Origin: Stropharia rugosoannulata
Lineage: Eukaryota; Basidiomycota; Agaricomycetes; Agaricales; Strophariaceae
Length of the DNA stretch: 64,000 nucleotides
Direction: 5' to 3'
Assembly (NCBI GenBank): GCA_028532985.1
Contig: JANCIK010000007.1
Span: 1,116,001 to 1,180,000 of the forward strand
The notes under the pieces were generated by a model. The model was not told where the DNA came from, did no database searches, and was given only the letters and a program-made list of their open reading frames with translations. How positions within the stretch are numbered: position 1 is the stretch's first letter; each line of letters opens with the position of its first letter. Made by a program: the position numbers and the translations under genes. Of this stretch, positions 1-9,789 are shown piece after piece.

Positions 1-173
1 TCAATCAAAGTCAATCAACTCGGACGAGTCATGGTCGATGGTTGGTCGACGGATGACGAGTGCCCACGGCACGCACGGGCAGGCCGTTTCCGAATCGGAT
101 ACGGCAACTCCGCATCCGTCATACGTACCCATATTCGACTAAGAAGGAATATCAGATTAGACAACGTTCACCC

Positions 174-180
174 TATAAAA
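174..180 (+). promoter_or_regulatory. TATA box of the first NmrA-like gene
   Basis: A perfect TATAAAA lies 55 bases upstream of the ATG at 235. That is a usual TATA-to-start spacing for a fungal gene with a short leader, and it supports 235 rather than any upstream non-ATG codon as the start. Confidence 0.55.
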
Positions 181-234
181 CCAACACAGGCTGAGGCACG
201 GACAGTCTTGGAATATTCATCTTATCCATCAACA

Positions 235-1183
235 ATGGCCATCCTTATCACAGGCGCAACGGGCAAAGTCGGGCAGGCGCTCGTCCGGCACTTGGAGGCG
301 GCCAACTTGCCACAGCCGCTCCTCTTGACCACCCGCTCGGGGACCTCCGACGGGCCGCACAAAGCCGTCAAGTTCGACTGGTTCGACCAGAGCACATACG
401 CTGCGCCCTTCGCAGCGGCCGACGTCGACAAAGTGTTCCTTATACAACCAGAGGTCTGGGATCCCCTCACCTACATCAAGCCCTTCGTCGAGCTCGGCAT
501 CGGCAAAGGGGCGAAGCGCTTTGTGTATGTAAGCTCCAGCACACTCGAAAAGGGCTCCATGGTCAATGGCAAAGTGCATGAATATCTTGCAGACCGCGGC
601 GTTGATTACTGTGTTCTGAGGCCAACAACATTCACTGGTGTGATTGGATCTTGGACACCAGTAGCGATCATTAACAATACTTTATAATTAATAGAAAACT
701 TTTCGACTATTTTCCGCAACGGCATACTTAACGGAGATGCAATAATGTCTGCCAGTGCTGGAGGAAAGGCCGCATTTGTGTCTGTCGAAGACGTGGCCAA
801 GGTCGCGTGTGATGCGCTTACGGCCGAGAAGAGTCCCAACCGTGATATTCTCATTGTTGGGCCCGATCTCTACTCATTCGACGAGGTAATGTGATCTTTG
901 CAGTGTAGAAAAACAAAGTTTGATTCGTATGCAGGTGGCAGGTCTACTCACCGAGACACTAGGACGCAAAATCTTGCATAACTGTGTGTCACAGGACGAA
1001 TACGAGAGAATCCTTCAGAAATTTGGGATGGAGGCTCGGTATGCGGCTATGCTTGGGTACATCCAAAGCAAGTATGCAGACGGATCTGAAGCCGCTATTA
1101 CAAAGGACCCCGAAGTCATTACTGGAACGCACCGCCTGGTCGATTACCTGCAGGCGAACAAGAGTCTGTGGACAAAGTCTTGA
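235..1183 (+). CDS. NmrA-like / EasG-like NAD(P)-binding oxidoreductase, paralog 1
   Basis: Three exons (235-637, 695-885, 935-1183) give 280 residues. The protein opens with a Rossmann NAD(P)-binding motif, ITGATGKVGQ (residues 4-13). It continues with the VYVSSS strand and the LRPTTFTENF segment typical of the NmrA-type atypical short-chain dehydrogenases that include festuclavine dehydrogenase EasG/FgaFS. The classical YxxxK is absent, as is normal in this subgroup. The introns are 57 and 49 bp with GT-AG ends, and joining them restores FTENFSTIF and the YSFDEVAG segment. A paralog with the same three-exon plan and an identical 191-base middle exon lies at 56521-57485. Its substrate cannot be told: basidiomycetes carry many such genes and no ergot-pathway genes are nearby. 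It is probably cytosolic, since no signal peptide is visible. The fold assignment is firm, the specific reaction is not. Confidence 0.85.
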
Positions 1184-1235
1184 ACTCATACACCATGTAA
1201 TTGATTTCGATTTGGTTTGAATGTTACTTAGAAAT

Positions 1236-2754
1236 AATAGTGACACATATTGGCGCGCATGCAGATAAAATAAACCCAATACAAGAACGGTCAAAGGACC
1301 AAAGAAACGGGTAAAGAAACAAAAAAAGAAGTGGATATTATCATAATAAAAATTGAGGTGTAATGTTGTGAAATATGTAAGAGAAACGGAAAAGAAGAGA
1401 AAAAAGAGAATAGAGATATGCCCAGCAAAGCAACTGACTTCATGGTTAGATACCTTAACCATGCACTGCATATAAAACATACCAGAAACGTGACTGTCAG
1501 CAGCAAAATGGATCGAATAGGCCCGCTACTTTTGGCCTGAGGTTGGATGCGTAGGTCGACAATGTCGAATAGTCGTTGAGTGCAATAGGAAGAGAGATGC
1601 GATAAGTGCACTCAATGAACCTACGTAATGAGTCAATCGCAGATTATCTTCTACTTGCATTAGACAGAACTCACAAGTGATCAGCACCCACATCCTCGAC
1701 GTTTAGTTTGTGGAATCTCGAGTGATGAACGGATGCGATGCATGAGAAAGATAAGCGCTGAATATACGAAAGCGCCTGTGAGATAAAGCGTCAGCGACAG
1801 AACGATAAAGAGATTGAACCAGTCTCTCTACGTGTGATGAGCACCCAAGGAATACAAGGAACTGTTGAGAGGATTAGTATAGATGAAGCCAAGTAAAAAA
1901 TGACCTCGCTACGTGTGGTAAATCTTCCTGGACCAGTGAGCATCTGCACGCAAAGTAAGCAAAGGCGAGATGAATTGCAAGACGACTTACCTAGCTGCAG
2001 ACGTCGCTCGCCTGACGAGATCCACCACGAGAACCAATCCCCAGCACACTCACTCCCCGGTAGGAAGAAACTGAAAGGTGCCTTTACGAAGCCACCCCCC
2101 AGAGCCCGACTACCACGCTGCCTCGTTCCAATCTCTCGAGGAGGTTGCGGCATACGCTTGGGAGTGCCACTCGGTGAAGGGCAGATGACCAGGCACAATG
2201 TGCGGGTCGATCCACTGCTCCTTTACGTCGCGACAGGCACGGTCTACATTAGAGCATGGTCCTGTGTTGACTGATTATGGGGCATGCATGGGGACTCGTC
2301 CGCGTGGGGTTCTCGTCTGCTTGGGCGGGGTGTCTGTCAGTAGATATTGCATCGCTTGGACTGACGACGCGGTTATTCGATGTCGAAGGCTGACATGGGC
2401 GTGGTGTGATGAACGTCTTGAGCGGAGGGTGTGCTCGAGGATAAGGGCCTTGGGCGAGGTTGTATCTGTTGCAGCTGTTATCGTCTGCTTAGGCGGGATA
2501 GGGATAAGGCGTACCGCTATATGATGATGGCCATTGGCGTGGGCGCTAGTCTTCTTCCCTGATGTCTGTTAGACGATTTAGGAGAGTGGGATGATGGGGA
2601 GAAGAAGGCAAAGGGCGCTTGGGGGAGGATATCGCAGGGGGCAGGGTTTTTATAATCCTCCTAGGCTTGTCTGTGTTTGTTTTTCCGAGTCCGTGCGCGA
2701 TCGCTGTCAGCCCACCATCATCCAAATATGGTAACCCTAGAGCTCGTTTAGGCA
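1236..2754 (-). repeat. Dispersed ~1.5 kb repeat, copy A (unclassified, intron-bearing)
   Basis: This stretch is nearly identical, with only scattered mismatches, to the reverse complement of 35275-36650, and more weakly similar out to about 36790. Read on the minus strand it begins TGCCTAAAC at 2754, shared by all three copies in the window. A TATA-like GGATTATAAAA follows about 100 bases later, and then a region with good splice signals. One example is an intron at 1944-1990 with GTAAGT donor, CTTAC branch and GCAG acceptor. No open reading frame has recognisable homology; the longest one (minus, about 1791-2198) reads straight through that intron. It could be a non-autonomous retroelement (the TG start would suit an LTR), a spliced non-coding transcript, or a duplicated small gene. 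I see no target-site duplication. The right edge at 2754 is sharp. The left edge is uncertain, because near-identity fades at about 1365. Confidence 0.75.
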
Positions 2755-3023
2755 ATATGTCCGTGTATTACGACGTCACCGCAGCCAGTCTCGTTACCGA
2801 TATAGACACCAACTAAATGTATCAATCCTTTTCAGTAGTTAGTTCAACTGCATATTTGATGGCAAACCAAAGTACACCCTGACTGTAAGTATAGTTATTT
2901 ATGCAGTGCAAGGCTGGTACACAGATACCGAAAGTGTCAGGTTTTACTAAACATGCCCAATTAATGATAACAACATTAACGGGCCCCACCGAGTAACTAC
3001 ATATAGAGCATGTGCATAAGGCT

Positions 3024-4562
3024 TCACTTTTTATTTGCAGACTCTACTGGTGCTTGAAGTGGGCGGAGCAGGGGCCTGTATGTGTGTCCGGCTGCAGTCA
3101 AGAGAACTGGTGGGGCACTGCCATCTCCCTAAAAGCGCCGGTTGAGTCATAAACGCAGAGACTGATATGGCAAGCGACGCACTATCATCCACCCAGGGAA
3201 TCCAGGATCCAACGGAGATTCATCCTCGATTGCCTTGATGTGTTCTTCTTTTAGGCTAAGCTCGAGAGCCTCCAAGTTTGCATGGAGATGCTCAACTTTG
3301 CGTCCTCCAATAATAGGAAAGACGTATGGCGCCTTGTGCATAACATATGCAATCGCCACTGCCCAAATAAAAAAGCGGAAGGATAGGGTTAGTCTAAATT
3401 TAAAATAACAAGAAATGACATGCCTGCGGTGATGCTTTTTGCGCCAATTTGCGCAGCCACTCTTTCCAGCATAGCGCACACCCGTCTTTCCTCGTCATTT
3501 CGTTCCCACTGCTGCCCGGCGAATGTCCTTCCTTTCTCTCCACTCTCACGCCGTCGTTCTTCTTCTAGATCACTGCGGATCTTCCCACCTGCAAGTACAT
3601 ACCACGGGGCGAGTGCCATGCCTACCAGTGATACCAGTTTAGACCGACCGTCAGCTGATGCAAACGACAGTTCACTAACCCTCAGATTTAGCCATCGGGA
3701 TGATTTCGCGCTGGAACGAGCGACGCATGACGTTCCACTCTCCCTGATATATGCTGAATGGCGTTAAAGCATGGTCTCGCGCGTACTGGTTCGCTTTCGA
3801 TACCACCCATGCCGGAGTATCGGAGACGCCCTGAGATTTAAAATCATTATTTTGGTAGTGCGGAAAAATCAACTTAGTCATAGGAGAAAATATAGAAGGA
3901 TAAACAGACTCACAAGGTACAGGACCTTTCCCTGCAGCACAAGAGTATTGAGGGCTCGCATTACTTCCTCGACGCTTGTGTCCCAATCCCACCAATGCAG
4001 ATAGAGGAGGTCGATGTATGTAGTCCTCAACTTCTTCAGTGAGTCCGTCACAGAAAGATGTAAGGACTTTGCGTTATTCCCAACAAAATTAATTTTCTGC
4101 TGTATTGAGTCATGTCGCTGAGTATAGGGGCTAGTGTACTACGTGCGTACAGTCGTTATGGATCAATCTGGCTACAAAATGTACGCAATAAAGGAGAATT
4201 TACCTTGGTGGCTATGAACAACTGGTCCCGCACTCCACGCGCTTCAGCCCACTCGCCGATAAAAAGTTCAGACTCCCCATCCTGGCTGAAATGAGATCAC
4301 CATTAGTCTATTTGACAATAAATAACAATTATTGCACGCACTAATGGTTCGCAGTGTCGATGAAGTTACCACCGGCTGCAAAATACGCATCAAGTAAAGC
4401 GAAGCTGGCTGCTTTGTCGGCGCCTCCAAATCCAAGTGGCTCCCAAGCTGTACCGATGTTCCCACCACCTAGAGCAAGAGGCGAGACGTGGGCACCAGCA
4501 GTAGGCGAAAGCAAGCGGTAGCGCCCAAGACCGGTTGGTGGGGGCGGGGGGGCGGCAAACAT
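3024..4562 (-). CDS. Aryl-alcohol dehydrogenase-type aldo/keto reductase (AAD)
   Basis: Seven exons (4562-4342, 4285-4204, 4138-3914, 3830-3680, 3621-3424, 3358-3183, 3128-3024) encode 385 residues, the usual AAD length. The aldo/keto reductase tetrad is visible: Asp in NFIDTANHY, Tyr in the same motif (joined across intron 1), Lys in LFIATKYT and His in [10 protein letters not shown]. Family signatures include SIEEV-like [10 protein letters not shown], the NADPH-binding GMALAPW segment and [14 protein letters not shown] near the C-terminus. AADs reduce aryl aldehydes with NADPH and in white-rot fungi take part in the metabolism of lignin-derived and secreted aryl alcohols; the enzyme is cytosolic. 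Intron 5 (3359-3423) must be read as GC-AG (CAG then GCATGT), because only that restores [11 protein letters not shown]. The last intron (3129-3182) removes an in-frame stop and gives the family's GDGSAPP tail. A TATA-like ATAAATAG sits on the minus strand near 4648-4655. Confidence 0.93.
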
Positions 4563-5251
4563 GGACTTCGTAACGAACAGAGTCTAAACTGATGAGAAGA
4601 GGTTTGAGGTATGGAGAGTGTGAAAACAGAGCGTCAGAATGAATAACTATTTATGCAACCTGTTTCCTATCTTCGTGGATCCTATGTACATAAGTCAATC
4701 CCACAGAATTCTTGGCATCAAAGGATAAAGTCTGCTAGAACGACGGCAAAAGTTTAATTTTTTAAAGCATGTTTAGTGCATTCAGTATGTAAACGTACAG
4801 CGACGAGCCTTCCACATCCAGTGACTTGGACATAGCCCTTAAAACAGTTCAGTTCTAATTGAGGTAGGCTCAAGGTAGGCCCGTTTCTTGACATGGGTAC
4901 GAGCTGGCATACGAAATGAAGGTTGACGGCTAAGCTCAGTCAGCCATCCCTGGTCCATGCTGTTTTTGCCCCATTCCTTTTAAAAAACCGCACCATTGAT
5001 ACTATTATTTGCAGAGCTGAGATTTAGATTTACAGCAAGAAAAATTCACTTTCTTGATTCAGTTTGATTTAATTGTATAATTAATTGAGACCAGCGTAGC
5101 ATGACATAACCTATGAGTGCCTGGCGCTGCGCTATTAGGTATAAATCAGAGTGTTTTGATTAAATTTGGGTAAGCTCGTACTGTCTAGGCATGAAGGACA
5201 TCCATGAAGAAGCAAGAAACAATGACATGGGCATCGGCAGATAATACGTGT
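4563..5251. other. Intergenic, AAD promoter side and uL16m 3' side
   Basis: This stretch holds the AAD 5' flank and the 3' flank of the ribosomal protein gene. It is AT-rich with stops in every frame, and I see no gene or repeat in it. Confidence 0.6.
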
Positions 5252-6082
5252 TTACGGAGAGGTAGCAGACGCATTGACGGCGTCTTCAGGGATAACAGAG
5301 GGATCAATTGCTGCGGGTTTGGGAGGTGTTAAAAGAAGGAAGCCTAGGCGAGGAGGAGAAGACTTGTTGATGAATTCCATAGTTGTTGGCAGCTTAGCAG
5401 CTGCCTGGCGGAGGACTGTAGGACATTGAGTGGACAATGACGAGTCGTTCACAGAACACATACTATCACGCGCGAGCTCCTCACGAATAGGCACGCCACC
5501 AATTTCAAAGATAACACGGCCAGTGGGTACACTATAAGCAGTTAGAAAGGCCAGAACACGACAGTAGTATTTTTTGTATTTACCGCGTAGCCCAGAACTC
5601 GAAAGTACCCTTACCCTTACCCATACGCGTTTCATTACCCTAGCAAGGTGTTAGCACTCGTTCAGTCAGACCGGTTTCTAACTACGCACCTTAATGCAGA
5701 CAGGGATATCCGGGAATACACGCAGATACACCTTAGCGCCCTTGAGTATCTTGAGCTTCTTGAGAATGACCTCCCGTGCTGTCGTCAGTTGTTTCTGCGT
5801 CAGCCTTGCCCCGTTTCCTTTGATTCGAATGCCCCAGTCGCCGTATGCCAGTGTCGTTCCCTTCGTCGACCCCCCAATCGGAATCGGAACGCGGCCCTTG
5901 TGTCGTTTGATGTTCTTCACCTGCTTCGGGGCGAGGGTAGCCCGGCCTCGAGTAATCATGTTCAGCGGAGAAATTGGGTTGTTCAGAACATTTTGGGCCA
6001 AGGATGGGGAGGCAAGGCGACCGCGCCCAAGGCAGGAAAGGCCTACGCCTGCGGCACGACGGAGGGAGGACAGAGAAAACAT
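5252..6082 (-). CDS. mrpl16: Mitochondrial large-subunit ribosomal protein uL16m
   Basis: Three exons (6082-5690, 5639-5584, 5531-5252) encode 242 residues. The core GRVPIPIGGSTKG, LAYGDWGIRIKGNG, LTQKQLTTAREVI, VYLRVFPDIPVC and RMGKGKG...FEFWATRVPTGRVIFEIGGVP is the L16/L10e signature. This protein binds 23S-type rRNA near the peptidyl-transferase centre and tRNA sites. An N-terminal extension (MFSLSSLRRAAGVGLSCLGRGR) rich in Arg and hydroxylated residues is a typical matrix-targeting peptide, so this is the mitochondrial version. The start at 6082 is chosen because it puts the presequence at the N-terminus; an in-frame ATG at 6241 would add an unlikely 53-residue leader. The introns are 50 and 52 bp, both GT-AG. 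Confidence 0.95.
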
Positions 6083-6766
6083 GACATTACGTAAGAATAG
6101 CAACCAGGGATTGGCACCGGCGGAATGTGCCGAGGCCGTCCGGACAAGCTCCGGTCCGCCAGTTTCTTGCCTCTGTCGTAAGGTCAACAAGGGTCGCGGA
6201 ACAGGCTTCCGCAGTGCGCACTGCTCAGGAGGTGCTTTCAATAATGGGAGTATATCGGGATTCTAGAGCTTCTTGGCAATGAAAGTGATATGTATATCAT
6301 GGACGCAGCCCAGACGCAGCAAGTCGGAGAAAGGCCACATATCGGTTTGCGCAGTATGGTTGAACACCATGAGGCCCTGCACCAACCGTACTGTACTTAA
6401 ATACATCAAGAGAAGCAAAAAAAAAATGGTCGGACCATAATGGAGCTTGAAACTCAAATAAATAAATAAAAGAACCGCAAATATAGCCATGACCAATGTA
6501 TTTCTATTACGCTAGTACAGGCATTGAATATTGAAACAATAAATTGCTACATTTGCGACGTAAATAAATAAAGAGACAAATCATTCTCTCTCCAAGCTTA
6601 CTACGCTACGAAAAGCCATTATAAACGAGTGTGAGGTATTAGAGTAAAGGAGCGTTAGTCTTTAGAGTACAGCGCTTCAAGATACAGAAATTTTCATCCC
6701 AAAAACAACCCTGTTATGACTAAATCTATAGCCCTTTCTAAGTAGCTAAGGTTTATCATCATTTCC
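6083..6766. other. Intergenic between uL16m and the expansin-like gene
   Basis: This holds the uL16m 5' flank and the 3' flank of the next gene. A minus-strand hydrophobic frame at 6263-6496 is low-complexity and has no family features. I see nothing else. Confidence 0.55.
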
Positions 6767-7289
6767 CTAGGCCCATTCCCAATCGACTTTGATGCGGCCA
6801 TCACCAAGAGGAGCCAGGGCTTGGAAAGCCGCAGGGGATAAATCGATATCAAACTGTGCACAACCTTGGCAAGAATCAACAACGGTGACATCGACGGTCC
6901 GGCCTTCGTCTGTAAGTAAACACGTCAGAGGCCGGCTATTGAAAAATGATTTTTTCCAACGGAGAAATGGCTTACAGTGCACTTTTATATGCTGCCAGCA
7001 GTGGATATGTCCAGCAGCTTCGGGCATAGAAAGTGCCACGATGAGGTCCGAATCTCTGCTATACGCTCCACAGCTACCCATCTAGAAGGTATCGTGATAA
7101 GTTAAAAGAATAATTGATCAAAATCACTGCAGCACTTACACCGGGATGATACCATGTCCCTGTTATAGCTTAAGAGAAATCTACGGAGTGTATACCAAGC
7201 GTCCTCTTACCTGCGCCTGTAAATCCTTTTGCGGATTTCACCAAAGCCAGGCCAGCTAGAAGAGCCACGAGTGTTTTGTGAACGGGCAT
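6767..7289 (-). CDS. Small secreted expansin-like / double-psi beta-barrel protein
   Basis: Four exons (7289-7211, 7159-7140, 7081-6976, 6909-6767) give 115 residues. Residues 1-20 (MPVHKTLVALLAGLALVKSA) form a signal peptide. The rest is one double-psi beta-barrel domain: GTWYHPGMGSCG at the start, DLIVALSMP in the middle, then VDVTVVDSCQGC and DIDLSPAAFQALAPLGDGRIKVDWEW. These are signatures of the RlpA/barwin-like proteins called expansin-like in fungi. The Asp of VVDSC and the paired cysteines are kept. There is no C-terminal expansin CBM63 domain, so it belongs to the short single-domain group. Such proteins are secreted and thought to loosen or bind wall polysaccharides; no hydrolytic activity is expected. 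Exon 2 is only 20 bases. An alternative acceptor 9 bases upstream would add three residues, but the one chosen gives the conserved GTWYHPG. Confidence 0.88.
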
Positions 7290-9789
7290 TGGGGTACCCA
7301 AAATTTGCGGGGGAGTCAGGGGGTATTGACTGATAAACGTCACAAGTGCAAGCTCACTTATATCGTTTCCTCCAGCCTATTTGCCCAAGCAAACACTGGG
7401 GTCCACTAGTTGATCGTTACTAGATGGCCCGAAAGCGAATTAGAATCTGGGGACAAAAATAGCAACATAATTACCACATCCGACCTCATGTAGTCGACTG
7501 ACAATTAGTCAACATAAGTCAAGAGACTAATCCTAATGCGCCAGCAAGCTCACTGCTCAGCGGCCATTGCCAAGGTCGATTTGCGCGTTATTCAAGGATG
7601 AATCTCAACTGTTCGGTTATTCTCACTCTCAGTGATATGTATGTCGGGGTTAAATTCTTACTTGCATCTCTCCTGTCGAGCTCAAACAGCACAAATAAGC
7701 ATAAGTATGTTACCCATCTTGTCCTTGCATATCGGATGCTCAATGGTGTCGCACTGTGCTGCTCGGACATGCTTTACGGTTCCACACTTGCGTGACGTTG
7801 TGGGGGCTATTCGGGGGCTTCAGTACAGTGAGTCCCTCTGACAGGTTGCTCTGATTTGAAGAATTGCACTTAAGCTTAACCATTGACTTGAGTTTGCGCA
7901 ACTTAAGTACTGCTCCTTTTCAGTTTCTGTTTGTGCAACTTCTGCTACATCCATCCATCATTATTCAGTTGAATATACATTCAATTTACAGGTGACTCTC
8001 GAATATAGATGTAATTCTTTCGAATTATAGTTCATACAGTCGGACAGAGACTCACCCTTCAGAGAAACTCAGTTGACGAAGTTGACGGTGTGGCGTAGCC
8101 GAGACGTGCAGCCTTTTCCGGGCCGTGGTGGCCGACTCGCCGAAGCGGCGATCCCGTAAGTCGGGGCTGAATTTCAACCGGGCCCACTGACAAATCTGTG
8201 CTCATGCATAATTCGCAGATTGTTCGTCTCAAGCCAGCTTAAGTGAGAAGTACCTCTGGATTTTTTTTAAAAAAAAATAGCGTCCCTCAGTAATTATCTC
8301 TTGTTTTTGAGGCGGACGCCAAGCAATCGCCAAGGGCTCTATATTGCCCACTGTTGTTTGTTCTTATGTTACCTGTTGCTAAATTTAGCTCATATAAGTG
8401 TTACACGCCCGGTCAACTTGTGTATTCTCTCAACTACAGAAAATATGCACGGGTGTAAGCTATTAAGCAGATTACTGTCATTACGTCTAATGAGCGGAGA
8501 TTGGTGAGACCTGACACTTGGCATATACGTCCGAGACAGTCAGCGCGGTCAGCGGGCATCTTGTGGTTGTCTTGTGGAAAAATCACACATCTTATTCAAC
8601 TACTTTCTCCTCAATTGAGTTCCAGATCTGGTGAGTGAAAACAAGACATAGGTTAAAAAAACCAAATCACTTTACTATATAACCAATTTTAATTCCATAA
8701 GCAACTATCTATATCAAGCAGTCATATGGAAAGAAAACAAAGTGGCTTGCCCACCCCCTCAGCGAATATTTGAAAAAGCCGTCCCAGAACTTCTACTGGG
8801 CTCCTATAGCTGTGAAGAGACTATATATTATATAGGCGTTGACTCGACAGTGCCGTGAAGTTATCGCTTTATCATTTTGTTGCTTAAGGACAACTTGCCT
8901 GTTCTCGTAAAACATAATTTTGTCCCTTGAATGGTTAGGCATGTCGCGCTTGATCTCCATTCTACCTCAACTCCCTTGAATATGGTGCTGAGAAGTCCAG
9001 TTACTTAAAGATATACTGGAATTCACTCGATCCCCGAGATATGACGCTTATCAGACATCGCGTCGTTTGGTTTCCATTTTTACATAAAAAAAACTCTTAC
9101 CTCAACTGGAAGCGCTCCGGACAGAAATCATTGTTGTTATTTGTCGCTCATACTCTGATAACAGTCTGGTAGACTACTCCCACCATTGAAGGAAAGATTA
9201 AAGGTCTCTGTGGATTTTTTTTTTTTTTCAGTTACTAGGTAGATTGGTCTTCCGAACAAGCTGAATGGAATTGTTTCCCAGACTATGTTTAATCTTGAGC
9301 TTTGACTCACCGCTTCTTGGTATCTGTTTACTGTCACTAAACAGATTTTATCCTAGGGTTGAAGAGACGGTGGATTACCGGAGTTTCACAACTTCGTACA
9401 ATATCAAAACACGACGGCGGCAGTTCACCTACGTATCGCCCATGTAAGCTTCTTCATTTGGCCCGACTTCTCTAGCAAACTTCTGCATTCATAGATGCGT
9501 GCTCTGCTGCTTCCTTGCCTATCACGTATATTTATCTATCCTGGTACACCACCTACGCAGAGGTCTTCCTCTACGATCTTAGGAAGAAGCGAACCTCTGC
9601 GGGCCGCTAAGCAGTACTTTGTGGTGCTCAAAAGAACCTCGACTTGTATCTTGTGATCGTCCCGTGTATCTTACACTCATGGGACTACATGCAATTCTAG
9701 CTTGACGCAATATATAACGGTTACAACACCACTTGACCGTCATACCCATAGTAATTATTGAACCATCTCGTCATTCAGGCGACACCACG
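7290..9789. other. 2.5 kb gene-free stretch
   Basis: No frame on either strand shows a known family, a signal peptide with plausible splicing, or codon-like composition. It contains homopolymer T/A tracts (about 8259-8276 and 9214-9228) and a short GC-rich patch at about 8100-8190. No tRNA or clear repeat boundary was seen. Confidence 0.5.

Noticed and set aside
235..1183. Ergot-alkaloid or other secondary-metabolite cluster around the EasG-like gene
   Set aside because: No prenyltransferase, P450, NRPS, PKS or methyltransferase lies nearby; the neighbours are unrelated genes.
1900..2274. 124-codon frame on the strand opposite the repeat's presumed sense strand, conserved in copy B (35750-36124)
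   Set aside because: Frames in both directions are equally conserved because the copies are recent; the frame crosses the predicted intron in antisense and shows no family features.
2546..2755. Minus-strand frame reading PYLDDGG, also in copies B and C, like the YxDD box of reverse transcriptases
   Set aside because: The frame is about 70 codons with no other RT motif, the similar reading in the other copies follows simply from DNA repetition, and copy C differs around it (LLYLDDGG).
6263..6496. Hydrophobic minus-strand frame resembling a small membrane protein
   Set aside because: Composition is that of AT-rich non-coding DNA (runs of F, L, Y), with no conserved motif or splice context.
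8085..8190. GC-rich structured patch considered as a tRNA or small RNA
   Set aside because: No cloverleaf, anticodon stem or box A/B pair can be drawn.
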